From Chrysopilus asiliformis (lineage: Eukaryota > Arthropoda > Insecta > Diptera > Rhagionidae): DNA of 64,000 bases. Position numbers and translations under genes: made by a program. The notes under the pieces are model-generated. The model was given only the letters and a program-made list of their open reading frames with translations. It was not told the DNA's origin and ran no database searches. Location: NCBI GenBank assembly GCA_964034945.1, contig OZ035963.1:1860001-1924000 (forward strand), written 5' to 3'. The stretch's first letter is position 1; each line of letters starts with the position of its first letter. Below are positions 56,936-64,000 of the stretch, one piece after another.

Positions 56936-57691
56936 ATACAAAATAGAAAATTACTACTAAGCAGTTAAATTCAGGTAAGCAGAGGAAATTAAATACGAAC
57001 TTTTTTTTTAAAAGTTTTTAATAAAAACTAAGTTTTAATAAAAACAAACGGCTTAGACTATAATTCTAGAGTCTAGTAGGTATATTGGTCTTTTTTTTAT
57101 CCATATCGCCTGTGACTCAATTTCTCATATACACGCTTTATATTTTGGGACAACAAATAAAATTATTCAATAGAATATAGACCTTAAGAGACTTTGGGAT
57201 GGTGTCTAAATTGAATTTTCATTACTGGCAACCACGAATGTTAATCGAATTCTGCTGAATCAATCAATTATAAAACCATATAACCTCACCTGAACCTCCG
57301 TTCGTCCTTTTCTCTTTACCAATTTACCTTTTCAACTCTTCGATTTGTTTCTCGTCGAGGGTACAACCATCGTCGTTTAAGTATTAATGAACTGATTAAG
57401 GGCACCACTGGCAACATTATAAGTTTCAGGAGGGAAACTCACCCAGAGATGATTTAAGAAGCAATTGATTGTGTGCTTAAATTGATGAATAATTTCAATT
57501 GTGTTTTCAGATAAAATACCGACATCCTAAAATACCTCTTCACATTGTAATCTATTTTTCATAGTGAATGTCTCGTCTGGATATTATTGTACAATTCAAA
57601 AATTATTTAGATACTAGAAACCAAAATTATAATGAACTCAATTATCTTACAATTTCTAAGCAAATATTTATCACTTATTCTGGTACTTAGT
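56936..57691. other. Unassigned AT-rich DNA
   Basis: No supported features were seen. Confidence 0.5.
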
Positions 57692-57975
57692 TTAACCCTC
57701 CGTCTACCGAAAAAAAAAACTTGCTAGAACTACCGTTGGGGTCAATTAGACCCCAATCCGTAAAAAGCCATTTTCCCTTAGTTGTTATTGAAAATGTCTG
57801 AGTACGCTTAGAAAAAACTTCAATAATGTCAATATATTCCAGCAAAATACAATGAAGAATTTTTAAAGAAACAATGTCAAGAAGTTACAAAGTCCAAAAA
57901 CTATTACGATTAGAATTAGAGAAAAATTTTATCGCTGTGGGGTCAAATTGACCCCAATGGTAGACGAAGGGTTAA
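57692..57975. mobile_element. TTAA MITE (piggyBac-type), CCCT-ended family
   Basis: TTAACCCTCCGTCTACC at the left and GGTAGACGAAGGGTTAA at the right give TTAA duplications and CCCT ends, both typical of piggyBac-type elements. Near each end is a palindromic box: GGGGTCAATTAGACCCC at the left (about 57739) and GGGGTCAAATTGACCCC at the right (about 57940). No frame is present. Confidence 0.88.
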
Positions 57976-59112
57976 GAGTCTAAAAAACTGTATCGTTAGT
58001 TTTTAACTGCTTAAGATAATATAGTGTGTGACTTTTACACTCATTTTAAAATTATTTTTTTTAATTAAATTTACATATATCGTAGATGTCATAATTTCAA
58101 ATCACGCTCAAGAAATTATAAATGCAGTAAAATTTATAAAATGACTTGTTAGTATTTGCAGCTTGTCCTGCTTAACAAATATGAATTTTTAAATTTTTAC
58201 TTTACGTAAATGCGATGTAAAAAATTATTGCAGAAGACAACTTAAGCCGCAGTCGTCGGAATGAACCATGGTGTTTTTTTTTCATGGAAAGCGGAAAGAA
58301 ATTTGCATAAATGCATAAACTTTCTTCGTGTTCTCTGGCAACGAAAATCTGGGATTTTGTGTGCTGCTCACTGTAAAAACCATTCATTTTTTTTCTATTT
58401 AAGTTTACCGTAGAACGAAGCAATAAATAACATTTTAACTTTTTTTCACTAAAACGCCATACAAAAGTCTCGTACAGTAGCAAACATTCTGCGGTCATCC
58501 TGGTTTATGTCCATGCAAACAACGGTTCCCAGACGGTATCAACAATGTACAGAAATTATTTTTAAAATAATTAAAAAAAAAAGTATTGGCCCAATGATAT
58601 TTTCGGATGGACCTTTCCAGATATCGTGAAAGCTAAATATGGCCGATGCAGAAGGTTTTATAGATAACTATGTTCGGCGATTTTTCAATTTTTTTTTTTC
58701 AAAGGCAACAACTGCATTCGATTTAGCATTCTAAAATGCATAATACTCTCCTTCATTTAGTTAGTATCTAATTCGATGTTACTCATGGTCGCAATAAAAA
58801 ACAGGATAGATTGTACAGGTTCCAAAATATGTTGGAATCCAAAATAGCTCGGCGGTCTGGATAGCAAACGTGATGATGGATAAAAATGACATCGAAGCAA
58901 TAGAATTCTGAAGCTATTCCCTATCCTAGCTAAAAAAGTTGTTTATTTCAAAGCAATGCCGTAAACAAGGAGTAATTGTATCGCCCCGGGAAATGTTGAC
59001 AAGATTGAAGGATGAGGGCGAATCAACGGGCTTTAGGTAGTTGTGACAAGTTGAAGCCGATGCGATTATCGTTGACATGCCCTACAATTTATTTTTCACT
59101 TTTCTTCCATAG
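57976..59112. other. Unassigned AT-rich DNA, possibly decayed coding
   Basis: The stretch at 58580-58690 has coding-like words (for example MADAEGFIDNY in one frame), but stops interrupt every frame and no motif is recognised. I do not name it. Confidence 0.4.
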
Positions 59113-59184
59113 TTGCCTGGGCTCCATTTCATGGCCACATTGCCATTATCCATTTCTAAATGCTGTGTTGCCGTGTCATTTTTG
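59113..59184 (+). CDS. Weak candidate exon, 72 bases
   Basis: The acceptor TTTTTCACTTTTCTTCCATAG is strong and the donor TTTTG/GTAAGC is fair. The enclosed 72 bases are open in two frames; frame one reads a hydrophobic stretch with a Met (LPGLHFMATLPLSISKCCVA). The peptide is not recognised and could be chance. The open frame continues into the intron to 59301. Confidence 0.25.
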
Positions 59185-59572
59185 GTAAGCATTTCGCTTT
59201 ATTTTTTTCCACGATTTTTTTTTTGTATTTTTGTTTTGGTCTCTTTTTTTTTGTACAAGAAAGTCAGAGCAACAAGTTGGATACAATGCCACCTACCTTA
59301 GGAGTTCATTTTTTCGTTTAACTAGTCACTGCCGCCTACTCCTAATTATTTGCTTATGAAAATGGTGGTATCTTTCAACAAGATAATTGATCGATTCGCA
59401 TTCTGTGCTTGTTTTCGAGAAAATGTCACGCAAGACCAAAAAACATTGTACTCTAATTACTATTTGGGAGTTAGAGCATCATCAATGTATGGACATGTAG
59501 AGTATTATGATTAACTTCAAATAATACGGACAAAATTCGAAATATCTAAACCTATAATTATTTTTATAATAC

Positions 59573-59897
59573 ACTAGCTTGCATACCCGTCGTTGCCAGG
59601 TTAAGTTTTTTTCATTTTTTTTTTTTTGATGGTCTATGTTGGAGCTAAACTTCCGGCCAATCGGCTCGGTAGTTTCCCCGCGAAACGGTAACATAGAGGA
59701 AGAGCTAAGTTTCGAAATCACTTTACCCCCTCCCCTTACTCCCCCCACCACTCGCGCTACTTTTCCGTATGCCTATGTTGGAACCAAAACTACCACAGAC
59801 ACTCATGTCAAATTTCAAGTCAATCGGTTCAGCCGTTTTTGTGTGAAAGAGCAACATTCAGACAGACAGACAGACAGACACCAACTCATTTTTATAC
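59573..59897 (+). repeat. Family A dispersed repeat, one internal module
   Basis: It starts ACTAGCTTGCATACCCGTCG and has one core module, the terminal module, and ACAGACAGACAGACAGACAC, ending CTCATTTTTATA directly against family B. The 142-codon frame is incidental. Confidence 0.87.
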
Positions 59898-60443
59898 AGT
59901 ACCAGGAAGACCGAGCCATGCTCGGCGACCTCAAAATCCTACTTTTGCTGATTTTTGGGGAAAAACTAAATTCACATTATCTTCACAGAGCTTTTCCAGA
60001 ATTTTTAAATTCCCGACCTAGAAAGCTAGAGCTAAAACTAACGCGCGATAACAAAATTTCATAGAAATCGGTTGAGTGATTATTGAGTAATTGCTGTCAC
60101 CGATTTTTGAAACGTTGTTTTGAGACACCAGGTGAGGGTTATTGAGGGGACAAAAGTCAAGTTTGTAGTGGAAAAATCGAAAGCCCTTAGCCCCCTTAAT
60201 AATACTGTAAAGTTTCATTAAGATCGGACCACCCAATTCGAAGATACCAGGCGAGGCGTATCGAGAGGTATCGAGGGGAATTTTCTCAGAGGTGAGACCT
60301 ATCTACATCGATTCCTTGTCCCCGAAAATCCCTAACCACCAAGTTTCGTGAAAATCGTTAGGCCGGTTTTCGAGATCGTTTGTGCAGACAGACAGACAGA
60401 TAGACAGACAGACAGACATTCCTCGTTTTATATTATAGGATAT
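59898..60443 (+). repeat. Family B dispersed repeat, copy 2
   Basis: It starts CAGTACCAGGAAGACCGAGC with the perfect hairpin CCGAGC-CAT-GCTCGG. Clauses as at 34303 follow, with an ACAGACAGACAGAT tract and the end TATTATAGGATAT. It is more complete than copy 1 around 60000-60130. Confidence 0.86.
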
Positions 60444-62124
60444 TAGTGTGATAAAATAAGGTGTCGACCTTTTAAGAGTTTTATTTAAAAACCTTTCAGT
60501 AAACCTTTCAGTAAACCTTTCAGTAACAGCATGTAAAATTAATTTTCATGAAGAAAACCTGAATCGATGTTTATGTCAGCGAAAGAGACTTTACTAACTA
60601 TAAATTTAGTTTTTAATATAAGAAAAACTTTTGATTAACACACAAGGAAAATGCCAGTTGCAAACTATAACAATCTTACTAAAATTTGGTGGGAAAATAT
60701 TCGTAAAGCAAGCACAAACACACGATCAAATATAGATGGATACGTGTATAGGAAAAGGATCAAAAACGTACCAAAGTCGAATATCGACGTTCAATATAAG
60801 TTGACAGCAAAACTTGTGTCAGAAGCATGCAAGAATCCGTCTAAACAATATAAATTCGTTTCAAGTACACACGAGTGCTAAGCTGCCCCTAGCTACCTAA
60901 GGTTAAACATTTAAGAACTAGACAAGGATTAACTCAAAATCAAATAACATCGGTCAGATATCTATATGTGAATATATAGAAAAATTTGCATCCTGCATCA
61001 GACATAGTCAGCGGTAGAATTTACGAAAAGATTTACGAAAAGTTTTTTTCAAATTTGATTTCCACGAGTTCGACAGATTTTGTTATTTCGTATGTTTACT
61101 ATTTATTTTACAAAGGTGAGAGCGTAAGGTTTAGCAGAATATATTTGTTGTGTGTTGCGCGGAGTCAATTCAAGTTCAATTCTGCTGGAACAAAAACAAA
61201 AAAAAAATTGAGGGAAAACAAAGTTATTGGTGATTTTACACAAGAAAAAAACATTCAAGTAGTTCTACACATTTAGTTTGCAAATACTACTGAATACAGA
61301 CGGAGAAATGGGAGTTTTGAAACCAGTTAAGAAATAGTATAGTTCATTGAAGTAAATTCGTAGTTTTCCTTAAACTTATTTTATTCTGGATTTTTCTTTC
61401 AATGAAAAAGAAACTTATAAAACTTTTGTAATTCTTTCCCATTTTTTCTATTTGATGGGGTATCTGGAATATTTCAGTTTTCTTCTTCTGCTCATACATT
61501 TATTATTAACATTGTCTGTACATTCAGCAGCAAATAGCATGGCAAACACTCTGCTACGAACCATACATGGCACAGAATCTTAAAGCAAACTTTAACAGAG
61601 AATAAAGTGAATTCGTATTGAATATAGCAGTTATTCAGTGCCAGACTTTAGTCTGGAATTGTGGTTCAAGAATTTCAAAAACACATAACACAAGAAACAT
61701 CCAAATTCATGGGAAAGCACTCTTTGAAATTTAGTTTTTCCGCATAGGTAGTTTTTACCTCCTAATACTATTGTTGTTATTATTATCGCTCTTCTTGTGG
61801 ATCTTACTTTATCTTTTCTATCCAATGGAAACGAAAATAGTTTCATCCAGTTCCGCCTTACTTTCGCGCACACTCTTCCTTTTCACTAACAATCTAGGGG
61901 GTTTGGTTAAGATTAGATTTATTACCGTTTCCGACTGCACCCGGATAAAAGCAAGACCGCTATGAAACTTTCAAAATGAATGACCCATCACTTAATAACG
62001 AAGCCGGATGAAGTTTGTATTGTTGCTCTCAACTAACTGTATGGATTTCATTTAAGTTTATGTTCACAAAACCGAAATCTGGCTGGGACAACTAAATGAT
62101 ACTACATTTCAAGATTATGATATT
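60444..62124. other. Unassigned DNA with a short array
   Basis: A 12-bp unit ACCTTTCAGTAA is repeated three times at 60491-60526. Open frames at 60651-60881 (MPVANYNNLTKIWWENIRKA..., 76 codons) and 60986-61276 are fairly hydrophilic but match no family I know and lack splice support. Confidence 0.45.
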
Positions 62125-62615
62125 CAGGGTATTCACAGTCCTCTTTTAATTTTCGGTATTCGGTGTTTTCGGTAATATTAAAAGACTGAAAATATTCTGC
62201 TGTGAACATCCCACAGCACAGATTTGAGAACAGCGCTTTTATTTGATACGTGACCAAATCATGAACTGCGAATTTGATTGTCACATACCTTTAAATCCAT
62301 GTTTGATGTATTCTTTTGAATTTCTATTGTGGCAACAGCTATCAAAATTGAAAAAAATTGCAGTCCGATGAGATTAAGAAAAAACCAGCGAGAAAATTTG
62401 ACAACTAAAAACATTACTAGCGCCACTCGCGGTTGATTCTTGATACCGAATAACCGGGCCGAAAAACACGACTCAAGGCATGTCTACAATTACCGAATCC
62501 GGTAATTCATTTTTACATGAACCAAATTACCGTCTCGGTAAAAATCTGTTAAATTTGACTGAATTACCGAGCGGTTAAATTACTCGCAATTTAAAAGAGG
62601 GCTGTGAATACCCTG
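62125..62615. mobile_element. MITE with CAGGGTATTCACAG ends
   Basis: CAGGGTATTCACAGTCCTCT plus TTTAA at the left is mirrored at the right by AAAAGAGGGCTGTGAATACCCTG, with about 25 of 26 positions matching. ATT lies on both sides (62122-62124 and 62616-62618). Repeated CGGTAATT/ATTACCG words lie in the right half. The superfamily is unresolved: CAGGG ends hint at hAT, but no 8-bp duplication is seen. Confidence 0.75.
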
Positions 62616-62799
62616 ATTGTAATTTTTTTAATCCTCAAGAATAATAATAAAAGGCAGAGTAAATCTATGATTTACGTGATTATTCTTTTCCTCAAATTGC
62701 CAGAATAAAATCATATCTGGGGGATTTTGGGGTCTGGAGTCAAAAAGTCCATAAGGATATCTCAAAAGGCAAGAATATGATATTCAAAGACTAAAATTT

Positions 62800-62935
62800 A
62801 TATATGTATAAGCGTGGCGAAAGACCAAAGTCATTATGCATTTTTAGTCATGATAACAAAATGACTACAAAGAATAAAATAAAAAATCTTTCATGAATTC
62901 AATTCTTTGTAATACTACGTATAAGGAAGTAAAGA
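62800..62935 (+). repeat. Family F tail fragment
   Basis: It has TTTCATGAATTCAATTCTTT and AATACTACGTATAAGGAAGT, the tail shared with the F copies at 44090 and 48815. Confidence 0.65.
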
Positions 62936-62950
62936 GTTTAGTTTTATCAT

Positions 62951-63454
62951 ACTAATATATAAAAATGAGTTGGTGTCTGTCTGTCTGTCTGTATGTCTGT
63001 CTGTTCCTCTTTTACGCAAAAACGCCTGAACCGATTGACTTGAAATTTGGCATGAGTGTCTGTGGTAGTTCTGGTTCCAATATAGGCATACGGAAAAATA
63101 ACGCGAGGGGTTGGGGGAGTAAGGGGAGGGGGTAAAGTGATCTCGAAACTTAGCTCTTCCTCTATGTTACCCTTTCCCGAGGAAACTACTGAACCCATTG
63201 GCCTGAAATTTGGCATAGATGTTCTTCTGGGGTCCAGCCCCAACATACGCCCATTAAAAAGTAGCCCGAGAGGTGGGGGAGTAAGGGGAGGGGGTAAAGT
63301 AATCTCGAAACTTAGTTTTCCCTCTATGTTACTCTTTCACGGGGAAACTACTGAACCGATTGGCCTGAAGTTTAGCTCCAAAATAGACCATCAAAATAAA
63401 AAATAAAAAATTTAAAAAAAACTTAACCCGGCAACGACGGGTATGCAAGCTAGT
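62951..63454 (-). repeat. Family A dispersed repeat, two internal modules
   Basis: On the minus strand this is a full copy, from ACTAGCTTGCATACCCGTCG (at 63454) through two core modules and the terminal module to ACAGAC and a TATATATTAGT end near 62951. Frames on both strands are incidental. Confidence 0.87.
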
Positions 63455-64000
63455 AAAAAATAAACATTATTAACAAAACAAATAATTAATGATTAATTCT
63501 ATCATCTCATCAGTGGTTCTCAAAAATGATACAAATTTGTTACCAACGTGCAGAATTTGTTACAAATAAGATAATAATATGTAATGCCCATAAAAATTAA
63601 ATAAATGCGTTGAAGCCGAAATAGTTTAGCAAAAAATCGATTTAACTTCAAATTGGTAAAAAAAATGCTCTGCTGGCAAAAACGTTTACGGATCAAATAT
63701 GTCTTAAAATTCAAGGCTACCAGCAAATTCCCAGCAAATTGTAACACTTAGTCCGGGCCCTTTTTTCTTAACTTTTGACTTTTACTCTAACAACGGCTTT
63801 TCAGGTATACTAAAACTTTGCCGCTAGAACACATAAACCTGTGACAACAAAAAAAACCCCTAAAAATTCAATTATTAAACAATTTAATAATCTCAACTCT
63901 TATCACTAATGTATTTTCTTTTTTCAACATTTTGATTCATTGTGAACATCTTTGGTCAAAGTATACGCGAATGTATACTTTCTAATGTTCGATAATTCAA
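63455..64000. other. Unassigned AT-rich DNA
   Basis: No supported feature is seen to the window end. Confidence 0.5.

Noticed and set aside
58580..58700. Decayed transposase-like words (MADAEGFIDNY)
   Set aside because: Stops interrupt all frames and no catalytic motif or terminal repeat could be found.
60651..60881. 76-codon frame starting MPVANYNNLTKIWW
   Set aside because: Hydrophilic and possibly real, but there is no recognised family, splice site, promoter or supporting context.
1..64000. tRNA, rRNA and CRISPR loci
   Set aside because: No B-box-like GGTTCGA with a matching cloverleaf, no rRNA words and no regular spacer-repeat array were found on either strand.

Overview
This window looks like AT-rich, gene-poor nuclear DNA of an insect or another arthropod. 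The evidence is animal-type introns and transposons: mariner, hAT, PIF/Harbinger, piggyBac-type and Tigger-type elements, plus a non-LTR retrotransposon carrying RNase H. There are no operons, ribosome-binding sites or long single-exon genes. The species cannot be fixed from this sequence; a dipteran is possible but unproven. Almost all short open frames here are chance frames or fall inside repeats.

Host genes: two stretches look like real plus-strand exons. The first (9998-10042) is a 45-base exon with a start codon in good context, a polypyrimidine acceptor and a GTAAGT donor. The second (30566-30743) is a 178-base exon, open in one frame, with a clean acceptor and donor; its protein family is not recognised. 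A weaker candidate lies at 59113-59184. The simplest reading is that the window lies mostly in very large introns, or between genes, of unidentified plus-strand gene(s). Whether the exons belong together is unknown.

DNA transposons: nearly every mobile element is a short non-autonomous or deleted form. There are hAT-type elements with 8-bp target duplications (2747-3310, 25231-26063), TTA/TAA elements of PIF/Harbinger type (21642-22139, 22531-22699, 38914-39380, 42837-43004, 45891-46450), TTAA elements of piggyBac type (9488-9716, 56710-56935, 57692-57975), a Tigger/pogo-like TA element (6981-7210), TA elements with a CCTAGTCTAG end (22346-22862, 31433-31676), two mariner remnants (5654-6090, 15877-16491) and a DD41D-type deletion derivative (49605-50139). 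The 45891 element keeps part of a MADF-domain frame, which supports its Harbinger origin.

Retroposed and unclassified repeats: a 5'-truncated RNase H-bearing LINE with a 13-bp target duplication lies at 43227-43880. Several dispersed families, named A, B, C, E, F and G here, share a 3' layout: an AAATTTCA-like box, a TCGGTT-like box, a GTTTTTG-like box, then an ACAGACAGAC tract. F copies repeatedly serve as insertion sites for the younger elements, so the order of events can be read.

Most unusual structure: a 193-bp insertion in an F copy (48543-48735) is bounded by a 13-bp direct repeat and is mostly a perfect 62-bp inverted repeat around a 10-base loop. A second large foldback element with arms of about 95 bp lies at 46573-46809. 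Either would make long double-stranded RNA if transcribed.
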